Shown: one piece after another, positions 1 to 8,788 of the stretch
Layout: each line of letters opens with the position of its first letter
Position numbering within the stretch: the stretch's first letter is position 1
Source: Terrimonas_A sp040509495
GTDB lineage: Bacteria > Bacteroidota > Bacteroidia > Chitinophagales > Chitinophagaceae
Reading direction: 5' to 3'
Assembly (NCBI GenBank): GCA_040509495.1
Contig: JBEVKW010000172.1
Location: 11,297-75,296 of the forward strand
DNA: 64,000 nucleotides
Made by a program: the position numbers and the translations under genes
Notes under the pieces: model-generated
The model's database searches: none
Seen by the model: only the letters and a program-made list of their open reading frames with translations
Told to the model about the DNA's origin: nothing

Positions 1-1156
1 GCACTTCCTTTTGTATTCTATTCATTACCGCTCATCACAAATCGTTGACTCTAATTATACATGAGAAAGTTAGAGGTTTTTTAAACAAAAAACATCAGGA
101 TAACTGAATTTTTTTTTAATCAGTATGAACATTGCTCAACGGATAAAAATCAAACCATGTTCTCTTAAAAAAAATGATTCTGCTTTCTTGTTAACATGAT
201 TCGACGATAGACAGTGCATTCATTTTTTTATTAAAGGAAAACACTTAAACGAATGAAGCATATTAGGTGTTTCCTATTACAGACGAGAATAAATTCCGGT
301 CAATTGAATGAAATAAAAAAAAAGCGCAGAAGGATCGTTCATTAACAATGGGGGTGATTTCCTCTCTGTATAACCGTTAAAACACCGTGCCCGTTTTTGC
401 ATCTCTATCTTTATTCCGTCTTGACATATATGATGATTTTATCTCCTGTCTTTACGCTTATCTGACCGTGTTGTCGTTAATTCGATCAAACATGCCGCTT
501 TAAAATAAGTCACTATTATTTTGTGTAGCATTCATCAGGCGGATTCAATCACTGACTTTGCATCTCTTGAACAATGCGTTTAAACTTTGACAAGCTATAT
601 TTATCAACCGATCAGGAGAAAGCAGATAGTAATTTATTTTTTTGATAGAAGACCTTGTTAGTTTATCATCACTGATCATTGAACAATCAACTTTCTTCAT
701 TTGAATTTCTACTCGTAAGGGCCTGATGCCTGTCCCCTGATCAAACAGTTACGAAGATTGTAAGCGTGTTCATTTAATTCAGAATAATAGATCAATATCA
801 AAAGAGTTAATTTGATATCCTCTTCTTGAATACGGTTGTTCTCTCGTTAAGCCATGAGTCTTTTATAAACCAGGAATAAAATGCAATTGAAATATGAATG
901 ATGGTCTGACTGGTTTGGATCCAATCTTCACGTTAAAAGCGGAAATGAAAAAAGGTGACGGCTATGAAAGATTTGATGTTTGTTTCATCTGCAATCTTGT
1001 ATTGCTTTAATCATTTAAAGCAGTGTATTGAGGAAGATCGTTCCCGCTATAGTTGTACGAAGCAGTAAGAATTTTTTTGCAAAGACGTGTTATGATAAAT
1101 ATCAACCGGAGTAGACGTGCGGTTGATTAGCGATACCGGATTGATCGCCACCTGGC
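1..1156. other. AT-rich stretch without a recognisable gene
   Basis: About 1.15 kb with many stop codons in every frame and no open frame of convincing length. It is visibly richer in A and T than the following 60 kb, with several A or T runs. I see no tRNA, no clear terminator and no repeat shared with the rest of the window. It lies downstream of the minus-strand regulator gene that ends at 1157. It may be decayed sequence or the regulatory region of a gene left of the window. Confidence 0.5.
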
Positions 1157-2053
1157 TCAGGCATTTAATTTATATCCTTTGCCATGCACATTTACGATCT
1201 TAACAGAAGGATCAGCGCTTAATTTCTTTCTGAGTTTGGATATCAGAACGTCTACATTGCGGGTGATCACCACAACGCCGTCGTCCTCCCAGATCTCTTT
1301 CATGAGCAGTTCCCTTGCAACTACCTGGTTCTGGTGTGATGTAAGCAGGCTCAATGCTTTCGCTTCCTTAACAGAAAGTTCGATGGTTTCGCCATTAAGG
1401 TGAAGCATTCCCGTTGAACCGGCAAATACAAAATTCCCGATTGTTTTATAATCAGCATCAACCAGAAGGGGGGAAACCTTACCTGGCATGGACTCATTAA
1501 CCTTTTCGTCTATAAGTTGCCGGGGTGCTGAAATGCTGTTCCTTCTGCGGGTGAAATATAAACCTGCAAAAGCAACCGGGATCAATGTAAGTAAAAGCCA
1601 GCTGTAGTTAAATGATCTTGTTGCGGGAAATGAGATGTCAATGAAGTAGCAGCCGGTTTGCTGTTGACGTCCCCGGCAGGGTTTCAGATCGCCGTTGGTG
1701 GTGTTGACTTCATAAGCAAAAATAGTCCTGTTTTGATCGCAGGCATTTACACTCACCGTGTAATTATTCAGCCTGTCCGTTTTTGCCAATTGCTGATGAA
1801 CGAGTCTCATTAATGTGTCCGGGATAAATCCAAAACCTTTCTCAAAGGAGATCCGGAAAGTGTTCTTATCGATTGTTTCAACCGGCAACACGCGGGACGT
1901 GGAATCGTTGGAATGAAGCAAAACCTGGTGCCCGATATTGCGCAGCACAATCTCCAGGTGCTTATCAGGACGCTCATTTTCCTTTTTTACAAAGGCCATG
2001 ACAAATATTATCATGGTGACTGAAAGGACGGCGAACAAGGAATATTGCTTCAT
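1157..2053 (-). CDS. Membrane-anchored winged-helix (OmpR/PhoB-type) transcription regulator
   Basis: 298 residues. A hydrophobic segment at about 5-22 and another at about 150-167 bracket a roughly 125-residue domain, probably periplasmic, with cysteines at 104, 126 and 135. After the second segment and a linker, residues about 200-298 form a winged-helix DNA-binding domain of the Trans_reg_C type, ending in the characteristic GKGYKL strand. There is no receiver domain, so this reads as a one-component sensor that carries its DNA-binding part at the C-terminus, the reverse of ToxR and CadC. It is divergent from the serine hydrolase gene at 2176 and shares a 122-bp control region holding three TTTACA direct repeats. 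The signal sensed is unknown. Confidence 0.75.
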   Translation of the reverse strand: MKQYSLFAVLSVTMIIFVMAFVKKENERPDKHLEIVLRNIGHQVLLHSNDSTSRVLPVETIDKNTFRISFEKGFGFIPDTLMRLVHQQLAKTDRLNNYTVSVNACDQNRTIFAYEVNTTNGDLKPCRGRQQQTGCYFIDISFPATRSFNYSWLLLTLIPVAFAGLYFTRRRNSISAPRQLIDEKVNESMPGKVSPLLVDADYKTIGNFVFAGSTGMLHLNGETIELSVKEAKALSLLTSHQNQVVARELLMKEIWEDDGVVVITRNVDVLISKLRKKLSADPSVKIVNVHGKGYKLNA

Positions 2054-2103
2054 ATTGATAAAGCTAAGATTGGACTGCTAATGTAAACCGATTTTAAACA
2101 GTA

Positions 2104-2130
2104 TTTACATTGTTTTACAACCTTTTTACA
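2104..2130. promoter_or_regulatory. Three direct repeats, candidate operator for the membrane regulator
   Basis: TTTACA occurs at 2104, 2114 and 2125, spaced 10 and 11 bp, about one helical turn. Head-to-tail sites with this spacing are typical of OmpR/PhoB-type winged helices. They lie between the divergent regulator (start 2053) and the serine hydrolase (start 2176), so one cluster could control both. The link to this regulator is inferred. Confidence 0.5.
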
Positions 2131-2175
2131 CTCTTTCCCGCTCATCCGGCCGCAAAGCCGATAGGTTTGTCAGGT

Positions 2176-3957
2176 ATGAAAAAAATAAGTTTAGCGGTCG
2201 TTTTGCTCCATTGGTTTGCAACCGTCACCGCACAGCAGCAGTATTCGAAAGCCGTAAGTGAACAGATCGCCCGGGTGGAAACCAACCTGTCGGGAGGCAT
2301 GGTTGTAGACGGCAAGCCATATACGCTGACGGAACGGATGAAGCACTATAACGTGGCGGGATTAAGTGTCGCTGTTATCGACAATTACCAGATCGTGTGG
2401 GCCAAAGGGTACGGTTATGCGGACAAAAAAGAGAACAGGAAAGTAACTACCCATACCCTGTTTGAACCCGGATCGATCAGCAAGTCACTGAATGCAGTAG
2501 GCATCCTGCAACTGGCGCAGCAGGGAAAGCTGGATCTTTACCAGGATATCAACCAGTACCTGTCCAACTGGAAATTCCCTTACGACACCGTGTCTCATGG
2601 CAGGAAAATCACCACCGCGCAGTTGCTCAGCCACACGGCAGGCCTGTCAGTGCATGGCTTCCCGGGTTACCACCGGGATAGTGCCATTGCTGGGGTCACC
2701 GATATTTTGGATGGTCGCGCTCCTTCCAACACAGAAGCCGTTCGATCGTTCACGGAACCCGGCCAGCAATCCCGCTATTCCGGCGGAGGCATTCTCATAA
2801 CGCAACAAATGCTTACCGACCTTACAAAGCAGTCTTATGAGCAATACATGTACGAGCACGTGTTCCGGCCGCTCGGAATGACCAACAGTTCTTACTATCA
2901 GCCCCCACCGGTCAGTCAGCGAAAAAATCTGGCAACAGGATATAAACCCAACGGCAATGAAGTGCCGGGAAAGTATTTTATATATCCCGAAAAAGCGGCC
3001 GCCGGATTATGGACCACACCAACAGATCTATGTAAATACATTATAGAAATACAGCTGGCATACCAGGGAAAATCATCAAAACTGTTGAACCAGGAGATGG
3101 TAAAACTCCATTTAACGCCTTACAAAAATGATATTGCATTAGGCACATACATCCAAAACAGGAACGGCGAGAAATATTTTGATCACACAGCGAGTAACGA
3201 AGGGTTTACCGGCGTATTCATTGCCGGATTAACAAATGGAAAAGGCGCTGTGGTATTTGCAAATTCTGACGATGGAAATCTTATGTTCGAGGTAATCAAC
3301 AGCGTAGCACTGGTATATAACTGGGAAGGATTTGCAAAGCCTGAGCAGGTCACCACTGTGCCGGTAAACGACACGTTCACCTCAAAATACGCTGGCGACT
3401 ATATAACAGATGGAATATTTTCAGCAGTGAAAAAAGAAAAAGACGGGCTTTACTACTGGATAGATGGTATCAATAGTAAGATGCACTTTACGTCATCCAT
3501 CGATTTCCGCAACATTGAATTCTCCAGTGCAAAGACCTTTACGTTCGATAATGCCGGCACAGTAACCGGTTTTTTGAGGACGTCTAATGGCCGGATACTT
3601 GCGCCTGCACAAAAGATCACCAGCCTCGACACGTTGCAACCAAAACCCGGGCAATGGGGCATTTACGGGCGTCATTTACTGGAAACTAAAAATTACGATA
3701 GGGCAATTGGCTTTTTGTCGAAAGGTTTGGGCAGCAAACCCTCAGATTCGTTGCTGATCAAAGACCTGGCTCATTCGTATCTCTTTAAAGGTGATCTCGC
3801 CAAAGCAATTGAACTGTATCGGCAATATTTAAACTCAGGACACACCAGGAACGGGAGCGAATTAAGCAACACGTTGAAAAATGAGTTCGAATATTTCCGT
3901 AAGGCCGGGTTTGATCATTCAGTGATAAAAAAAGCAAGCGGAATGCTTTCACTTTGA
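2176..3957 (+). CDS. Exported serine hydrolase (class C beta-lactamase/PBP family) with C-terminal TPR region
   Basis: 593 residues from the ATG at 2176. The frame is open from 2110, but the later start gives a clean signal peptide (MKKISLAVVLL... ending near TAQQ) and leaves the TTTACA repeats non-coding. The catalytic motif SISK is at about residues 100-103, a tyrosine motif reads YSG, and an HTA-type third motif follows. This is the fold of class C beta-lactamases, D-aminopeptidases and esterases. After a middle beta-rich linker, the last ~80 residues look like tetratricopeptide repeats (KNYDRAIGFLSKGL, DLAKAIELYRQYL). The substrate cannot be told; many relatives are peptidases or esterases rather than true beta-lactamases. 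It is probably controlled by the divergent membrane regulator. Confidence 0.8.
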   Translation: MKKISLAVVLLHWFATVTAQQQYSKAVSEQIARVETNLSGGMVVDGKPYTLTERMKHYNVAGLSVAVIDNYQIVWAKGYGYADKKENRKVTTHTLFEPGSISKSLNAVGILQLAQQGKLDLYQDINQYLSNWKFPYDTVSHGRKITTAQLLSHTAGLSVHGFPGYHRDSAIAGVTDILDGRAPSNTEAVRSFTEPGQQSRYSGGGILITQQMLTDLTKQSYEQYMYEHVFRPLGMTNSSYYQPPPVSQRKNLATGYKPNGNEVPGKYFIYPEKAAAGLWTTPTDLCKYIIEIQLAYQGKSSKLLNQEMVKLHLTPYKNDIALGTYIQNRNGEKYFDHTASNEGFTGVFIAGLTNGKGAVVFANSDDGNLMFEVINSVALVYNWEGFAKPEQVTTVPVNDTFTSKYAGDYITDGIFSAVKKEKDGLYYWIDGINSKMHFTSSIDFRNIEFSSAKTFTFDNAGTVTGFLRTSNGRILAPAQKITSLDTLQPKPGQWGIYGRHLLETKNYDRAIGFLSKGLGSKPSDSLLIKDLAHSYLFKGDLAKAIELYRQYLNSGHTRNGSELSNTLKNEFEYFRKAGFDHSVIKKASGMLSL

Positions 3958-4183
3958 TCTTGCGTTGAACAGCGGTCCAAAAGAAGATCGACGACAAGGT
4001 AATCCGGTGTCAGATCGCGCCACTTAATGCCGGCTAAAGGTATCGTTGATCGTAACAGCACTACCTCAATTAAAACACGCTTACCATCTTTCCCGCGGTA
4101 TTATTGCGCCCGATAAAGTGGGAAGGGCGGTAAGCGTGTTACCATTTTCAGCTACTAAACGAAGGTATCTTCGAACGTTGTGA

Positions 4184-4738
4184 TTAAACCGCAGCAGCAA
4201 CAGCTTCTTTTACCAGCTGTATTTCTGCAAGTATCTTCACTTCTTCACCGAGGATCATGCCACCCGTTTCCAGCGGGCCGTTGAAACTGACGCCCCAGTC
4301 GCTGCGTTTTATTTTTCCGCTTACGGAAAAACCAGCACGTTCACTACCCCATGGATCTTTGGTAATGCCGTTGTACTCAACATCCAGTTTAACAGGGTTT
4401 GAAATTCCTTTTAACGTCAGCTCACCATGGAGAACAAAGGTGTCATCATCTTCCTTTACAATTTTCGAAGATGTAAATTTCAGTTCCGGGTGTTTATCTA
4501 CCTCAAAAAAGTCTGAATTGCGCAGATGTGCATCGCGTTGCTGATTATTCGTATTGATCGATGACATATCGACTGTCACCGCAATTGCACCAGTGCTAAA
4601 GTCATCATCTGTTGTCGTTGCTTCCACCTGGAAGCTGTTAAAAGAACCTGACAGATTTGTGATCATCAGGTGTTTGATCCTAAAGCCAAGTTCGCTGTGT
4701 ACCGGGTCAAGTATCCATTTAGTTGTTGCCATGAGCAT
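4184..4738 (-). CDS. YceI family protein
   Basis: 184 residues, or 182 if the start is the third codon (ATG at 4732). It matches the YceI lipocalin-like family throughout: the N-terminal WILDPVHSELGFRIKHL motif, the central VDMSSI and RDAHLR/FFEV motifs, and the C-terminal GKIKRSDWGV and GEEVKILAEIQ. The family binds long isoprenoid or amphipathic ligands in a beta-barrel. No signal peptide is present, so this is a cytoplasmic member, unlike E. coli YceI. It is divergent from an HxlR regulator across about 100 bp. That pairing suggests induction by the stress that regulator senses. Confidence 0.9.
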   Translation of the reverse strand: MLMATTKWILDPVHSELGFRIKHLMITNLSGSFNSFQVEATTTDDDFSTGAIAVTVDMSSINTNNQQRDAHLRNSDFFEVDKHPELKFTSSKIVKEDDDTFVLHGELTLKGISNPVKLDVEYNGITKDPWGSERAGFSVSGKIKRSDWGVSFNGPLETGGMILGEEVKILAEIQLVKEAVAAAV

Positions 4739-4765
4739 CGTTTGTTTGATGAAAGAGCAAAATTA

Positions 4766-4825
4766 TTTACCTTCGCTTACAAAATGTTACCACTTTACAA
4801 AAGGTTAGCAGTTACCTTTTGGTTA
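4766..4825. promoter_or_regulatory. Cluster of TTACC/GGTTA half-sites between yceI-like and hxlR-like genes
   Basis: TTTACC at 4766-4771, TTACC at 4787-4791, GGTTA at 4803-4807, TTACC at 4812-4816 and GGTTA at 4821-4825. The inner pair also forms an inverted repeat, AAAAGGT (4799-4805) and ACCTTTT (4814-4820). HxlR-family regulators bind short palindromes in divergent promoters, so this is the best operator candidate; binding is inferred. Confidence 0.5.
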
Positions 4826-4840
4826 GCGAATGATTTTTAT

Positions 4841-5233
4841 ATGAAGACAAAGCAAAAATTACAGAAGCATTCAGGCGAGCAATGCAAAGCTCGTCTTGGC
4901 GCCGTTGCAGATGCGTTATATGCGATCGGCGGGAAGTGGAAATTGCGGATCATTGTCGCATTAACAGACGGCAACAAGCGCTTCAATGAGCTGCAAAGAA
5001 TTGTTGACGGCATCTCCGCCAAAGTGTTATCTGCCGAACTAAAAGAGCTGGAATTGAATGGTTTTGTGATCCGCAAGATCTTTACAGGCACACCTGTGGT
5101 GGTAGAATATTCGTTATCTGAATATTCCGGCACATTAGACAATGTGTTACATGCATTAAGTGAATGGGGTGAAATGCATCGCGAAAATGTTAAAAGAAGT
5201 ATGAAGACTAAGAAGCCGTTGACGGCAGCCTGA
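4841..5233 (+). CDS. HxlR family winged-helix transcription regulator
   Basis: 130 residues from the ATG at 4841. The frame is open further upstream (4670), but that would overlap the YceI gene and give an unrelated leader. The protein has the HxlR hallmark C-x-A-R-L followed by ALYAIGGKWKLRIIVAL, then RFNELQRIVDGISAKVLSAELKELELNGFV, the recognition helix and wing. The N-terminal cysteine (near residue 14) is the conserved one that senses electrophiles or oxidants in several characterised members. It is divergent from the YceI gene, with candidate operators 16-75 bp upstream of its start. Confidence 0.88.
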   Translation: MKTKQKLQKHSGEQCKARLGAVADALYAIGGKWKLRIIVALTDGNKRFNELQRIVDGISAKVLSAELKELELNGFVIRKIFTGTPVVVEYSLSEYSGTLDNVLHALSEWGEMHRENVKRSMKTKKPLTAA

Positions 5234-5814
5234 ATTTGATCAGTTACTTTTTAGAATGTGCTGAGTGACCGGAAACAATCTGTATAGAAGCATTTCAATA
5301 GCAACTTAAATAGCCTGATCTTACAGTGATCAGTTTCATTGACCGCCGTTCAATGCCCCAACTGCTATCCGCTGACGCGATAAAACATTCGGGTTAGCAT
5401 GGTGAAGAATGACGCCCTGAATGTGTTGGATCAGGTTATGTCAGATACGAATGGGCTTGCAGTGTTCCAACGGAAAGACAGTTCGTGAGAAAAGATAAGG
5501 ACACCAAATAAGAATCCCGCCTTAAAAGACGGGATGTAAACGAGCTACTACCATAGCTGCATTTCTTTGGAGCTACCACTCCATTTTGTTAACTATAATC
5601 ATTGTGATTAGGGGCAGTAAGATAAGCCGGTGCAATCAGCCGCCAATAATATTCACACGGTATTTTCTACCGTTTTTTCACCTATTCACTTCCGATAGAT
5701 ACACGAGTAAGCTAATTATATGCATGTCGCTCAATAGGCCTAAGAAGTTGTATTTCGCGGCGCTCGCCACTAGCCGCTGTGAAAGCCGCGTTCTTCCTTC
5801 CGAAGAAAAACCCG
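5234..5814. other. Intergenic region, 580 bp
   Basis: No convincing gene: the open frames are short and lack recognisable domains. The only structure I can support is a small hairpin at 5514-5535. The interval lies downstream of both flanking genes (plus-strand hxlR-like and minus-strand phosphodiesterase-like). Confidence 0.5.
5514..5535 (-). terminator. Small hairpin, possible terminator of the phosphodiesterase-like gene
   Basis: ATCCCG (5514-5519) pairs with CGGGAT (5530-5535), with an inner CTT/AAG pairing. Read on the minus strand the hairpin is followed by a moderately T-rich stretch (TCTTATTT). It lies about 280 nt beyond the stop of the gene ending at 5815, which weakens the assignment. 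Confidence 0.3.
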
Positions 5815-6756
5815 CTATTTGAGCATTCCGTCCGGAAGTTGACCCGTCCAGCAGATCGGCAGATCCCTGTCCCGGATGCCTAATAATTTAGCGATGACGA
5901 TGGCAGTATTTTTATTACTGTTGAAGAAATCTACGAGTCCTGCATTCCGTATCCTTGGTCCTGTTACAGCCCAGGGCACCTGCATTTCGTCCATGCTCGT
6001 TCCTCCATGACCGGTTGTAGCATGACCGCCATGGTCCGTGATCAGCAGGAAATGGGTGTCGTCAAATAGTTTTTCGCTCTTCAACCTGTCCATCAACACT
6101 CCGATAGCAGTATCCGCTTTTTCAATCGCAGAGATATACTGCGGAGACATCCACTTATACGTATGCCCCGCATGGTCTGTATGAACACTATAAAGGAAAA
6201 TCAGCTCAGGAAATTGCCTGTTGGCTTTTATAAAGTCGAAGGCATCATTGTACAGACTGTCAAAACCATCATTCTGCTGAAAAAGCAACCTGTCAAAGTA
6301 ATTCTTATTGAAAGCATTGATCAGCTCCGGCCAGTTATAGTAAAAGGCTGTTTTTACATTCAGTACCTTATCTTTCGCAAGCTTGAATATGGAGGGATAA
6401 TAACCGCTGTCATCTGTTTGAAGTGGCTGTAGTGAATGCTGGGACACGGTCCAGGTATTATTCGTTACACCGTGTTCTTCCGGACCGGAAGCTGTAAAAT
6501 GACTTGTCCAGTTCGGCAGCGTGACAGAAGGCATTACAGGACGCGTAGTAAGTGACAGCACTCCTTTTTCCAGCAGCTTGTCGATATTAGGATGTTTGGC
6601 AGTTTTATACCCGTCAACACTAAGGCCATCAAGGCCGATCACGATAATACGCGCGGGTTGTGCGGAAGATATTACAGGCAGTAACAGGCTTATCAAACAA
6701 AATACGCAGAATGATCGCATCCGGCCTGCAGTAGCATATAGGGTTGTCTTTTTCAT
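5815..6756 (-). CDS. Exported alkaline-phosphatase-superfamily phosphodiesterase (type I phosphodiesterase/nucleotide pyrophosphatase-like)
   Basis: 313 residues from the ATG at 6756; six codons further upstream are open but do not improve the signal peptide. A signal peptide (to about SSAQ) is followed by IVIGLDGLSVDGY, which carries the first metal aspartate, then the nucleophile motif MPSVTLPNWTSH, VHTDHAGHTYKW and ITDHGGHATTGHGG with the remaining metal ligands. These are the metal-site motifs of the alkaline phosphatase superfamily. At ~310 residues it is shorter than many NPP proteins but has all core motifs. Likely periplasmic hydrolysis of phosphodiesters or nucleotides; the substrate is unknown. 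An internal fragment of a near-identical gene lies at 25080-25443. Confidence 0.85.
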   Translation of the reverse strand: MKKTTLYATAGRMRSFCVFCLISLLLPVISSAQPARIIVIGLDGLSVDGYKTAKHPNIDKLLEKGVLSLTTRPVMPSVTLPNWTSHFTASGPEEHGVTNNTWTVSQHSLQPLQTDDSGYYPSIFKLAKDKVLNVKTAFYYNWPELINAFNKNYFDRLLFQQNDGFDSLYNDAFDFIKANRQFPELIFLYSVHTDHAGHTYKWMSPQYISAIEKADTAIGVLMDRLKSEKLFDDTHFLLITDHGGHATTGHGGTSMDEMQVPWAVTGPRIRNAGLVDFFNSNKNTAIVIAKLLGIRDRDLPICWTGQLPDGMLK

Positions 6757-7082
6757 TGGAATTAAGCAATGCAAGGGGAGAAATATGTTTTACGATGAAG
6801 TATCAGCCAGGCGTTGGTACGATCCTTCTTTTCTTCGACAGATCAAATATATGATTTTATTAAAAAAAGAATTTTCCTTTATAATGACCTTATTAATCCG
6901 AACCACGACGTAAAAGAAAAAGGCTTTAAACAGCTAATACAAGCCATCTTAAAGCCTATTCCTGCCTCCGCTTTAATGTATTACTTAAAAGAAAGCCTGT
7001 GTTTAAGTGTTGTCGAACAACAGAAGCGAATATTTATTTACGAATGCTGCAGAGGTTCGACCCAGTATAATAATGCAATACC
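6757..7082. other. Intergenic region upstream of the phosphodiesterase-like gene
   Basis: No gene is supported; the overlapping open frames have no domain and unlikely composition. It should hold the promoter of the minus-strand gene starting at 6756. CAAATATA at 6844-6851 reads TATATTTG on the minus strand, matching the Bacteroidota -7 box TAnnTTTG, about 90 nt upstream of that start, but no good -33 TTTG is visible. Confidence 0.4.
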
Positions 7083-8591
7083 CTATCTCCCGCTTCTATA
7101 CCTGAATTCCGGGTTCATCACCGGTCTTTCTGCAAGGTTCGACACTTTCCATCCAACACGATACATCAACTCAGTTATCTTTTTCAGTTTTTTATAATCA
7201 ATAAACTGCGCCTCGTCCTTAGGCGTGTGATAAGTAGGGTGAAGTACCGATGTAAAGAAGATGGATGGCACGCCGACTCTTACCATGGATGCATGATCAC
7301 TCCGATAGAAAAATCCTTCCGGGTGTGAAGGACTATCCCAGGCTGTATCGATCAGGAATTTCGGACCTTCTGCATTCGCCTCCATTGCCAGTTTCGTCAG
7401 CAATTTGGACACTTCCTGCTTGCCATTTGTTCCAAGTATAGCCACACTGTCCGGAGAATTTCTGCCGATCATATCCGCATTCAATACAGCCACTATATCT
7501 TTTAAGGGAACAGTTGGATGATGGCTGTAGTGTGCCGACCCGAACAGGTAAGGTTCCTCGGCTCCAAAAAAAATGAACAGTTGTGAACGTTTGGCAGGTT
7601 GCTTCCGGAACGCTCTTGCAACACCGAGAACAGCTGCACAGGCAGATGCATTATCATCGGCTCCATTGTAAATGGAATCACCTTGCTGCGTTTCGCGTAC
7701 ACCCATATGATCTGTATGTCCGGAGATGATCACGTATTCTTTCTTCAGGATGGGATCTGTTCCTTCGATCTTTCCGATCACATTTACGGATGGATACAGG
7801 AATGATTCCGTAAAAATATTTGCTTTGATGCGCGGAGAATTGCCTGTTCCTGCCAAAGGTATATCCTTCTGACGCACCCAGAATACCGGCATTTCCGCAC
7901 GGCCGGGAATGGAAAGCTGGTTATCATACAACTGGTAACGTCCGCGCTTCAGGGAAACATGAACGTGTTCTGTCCAGGCTCTTTCCGTAAAATCATCTGC
8001 CACAATAAAGATCACACCGGCTGCCTTTTTCCTGGTAAGTACAGGAAGATATTTGCGCAATGCAAGACTGGTTACAAAGCGTCTTTCAGGAAAACTTACG
8101 TTAAGGCTGACACTGTCATAACCAGGTATGAATGCAACAACTTTCCCTTCCAGGTTCGCTTTTTCTATATCGGCTGTAGTTGCTTTATCAAGCACTATCA
8201 CTTCAGCATCGACAGAAGCCTGTGCAGTTGCTCCTATCAGAACATCAGACCAAAGAGGAAGACGTTTGTTATTTAACTCTACCGTACTCAGGGGAGAAAC
8301 GCGATGGCGCTGAAGATTGAAAAACTGAAAGAATGTTCCGTCATCTCCAGCGGGCTGAATGCCGGCCATCCTTGCCTGTTCGGCCAGCCACACCGCCGCT
8401 TTCAGTTCGTCTTCTGTACCAAATTCTCTTCCCCGAAAATGATCGGAAGCCAGTGCGTAGAGATCTTTTTTCAGATCGGTTTCTCTGATCTCCGCCAGGG
8501 ATCTGGATGGCGGTTGTAGCTGGCTGAAGCAGTACTGATTAACACATGCCATCATCAGGCATGTGAGCAGGAAGGTGATCGACTTTGTCAT
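7083..8591 (-). CDS. M28 family zinc aminopeptidase with PA-domain insert, exported
   Basis: 502 residues. The signal peptide covers about residues 1-24. The catalytic domain carries all M28 zinc ligands and the glutamate pair: GHTDH (His292), NGADDNAS (Asp312), FGAEEP (Glu345/346), NADMIGRN (Asp373) and TYHTPKDE (His455). Residues about 125-260, between the N-terminal helix and the catalytic part, fit the protease-associated (PA) insert. Periplasmic or surface aminopeptidase activity on peptides is expected; such enzymes are common in Bacteroidota. It is transcribed away from the patatin gene behind it with ~200 bp between them, so probably from its own promoter. Confidence 0.9.
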   Translation of the reverse strand: MTKSITFLLTCLMMACVNQYCFSQLQPPSRSLAEIRETDLKKDLYALASDHFRGREFGTEDELKAAVWLAEQARMAGIQPAGDDGTFFQFFNLQRHRVSPLSTVELNNKRLPLWSDVLIGATAQASVDAEVIVLDKATTADIEKANLEGKVVAFIPGYDSVSLNVSFPERRFVTSLALRKYLPVLTRKKAAGVIFIVADDFTERAWTEHVHVSLKRGRYQLYDNQLSIPGRAEMPVFWVRQKDIPLAGTGNSPRIKANIFTESFLYPSVNVIGKIEGTDPILKKEYVIISGHTDHMGVRETQQGDSIYNGADDNASACAAVLGVARAFRKQPAKRSQLFIFFGAEEPYLFGSAHYSHHPTVPLKDIVAVLNADMIGRNSPDSVAILGTNGKQEVSKLLTKLAMEANAEGPKFLIDTAWDSPSHPEGFFYRSDHASMVRVGVPSIFFTSVLHPTYHTPKDEAQFIDYKKLKKITELMYRVGWKVSNLAERPVMNPEFRYRSGR

Positions 8592-8691
8592 AGCCCTCTA
8601 AGATAGGGATACAGCTTGAAATATCCTGTTGAAATACGGAAGAAGGAAATCCATCTTTTTCTATTCCTCCGATCCTGTTCTGCCCTACTAT

Positions 8692-8749
8692 CCCGGTACC
8701 CGGGTTTTTATTGAACTGAACTTAATGGCGACATATTGCTAAACCCGGG
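8692..8749. repeat. GC-rich palindrome cluster between M28 and patatin genes
   Basis: CCCGGTACCCGGG at 8692-8704 is a small hairpin followed by a T run on the plus strand. Its right half also starts a 9-bp inverted repeat, CCCGGGTTT (8699-8707) with AAACCCGGG (8741-8749). No plus-strand gene ends here, so a terminator role is not obvious. It may be structure in the patatin-gene 3' end or a degenerate repeat. Confidence 0.35.
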
Positions 8750-8788
8750 AACCCCGGGCGGGCCTTTAAGCGAAAGCGAGCTCATTAC

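Noticed and set aside
5521..5585. GGAGCTACCACTCC-like sequence resembling the end of a tRNA gene
   Set aside because: No acceptor, D, anticodon and T arms can be built around it in either strand.
6814..7197. 127-codon plus-strand frame overlapping the M28 peptidase end
   Set aside because: Overlaps a certain gene on the other strand; composition and lack of a domain suggest a shadow.
8692..8709. CCCGGTACCCGGG plus T run as a plus-strand terminator
   Set aside because: No plus-strand gene precedes it for several kb, so a terminator call is not justified.
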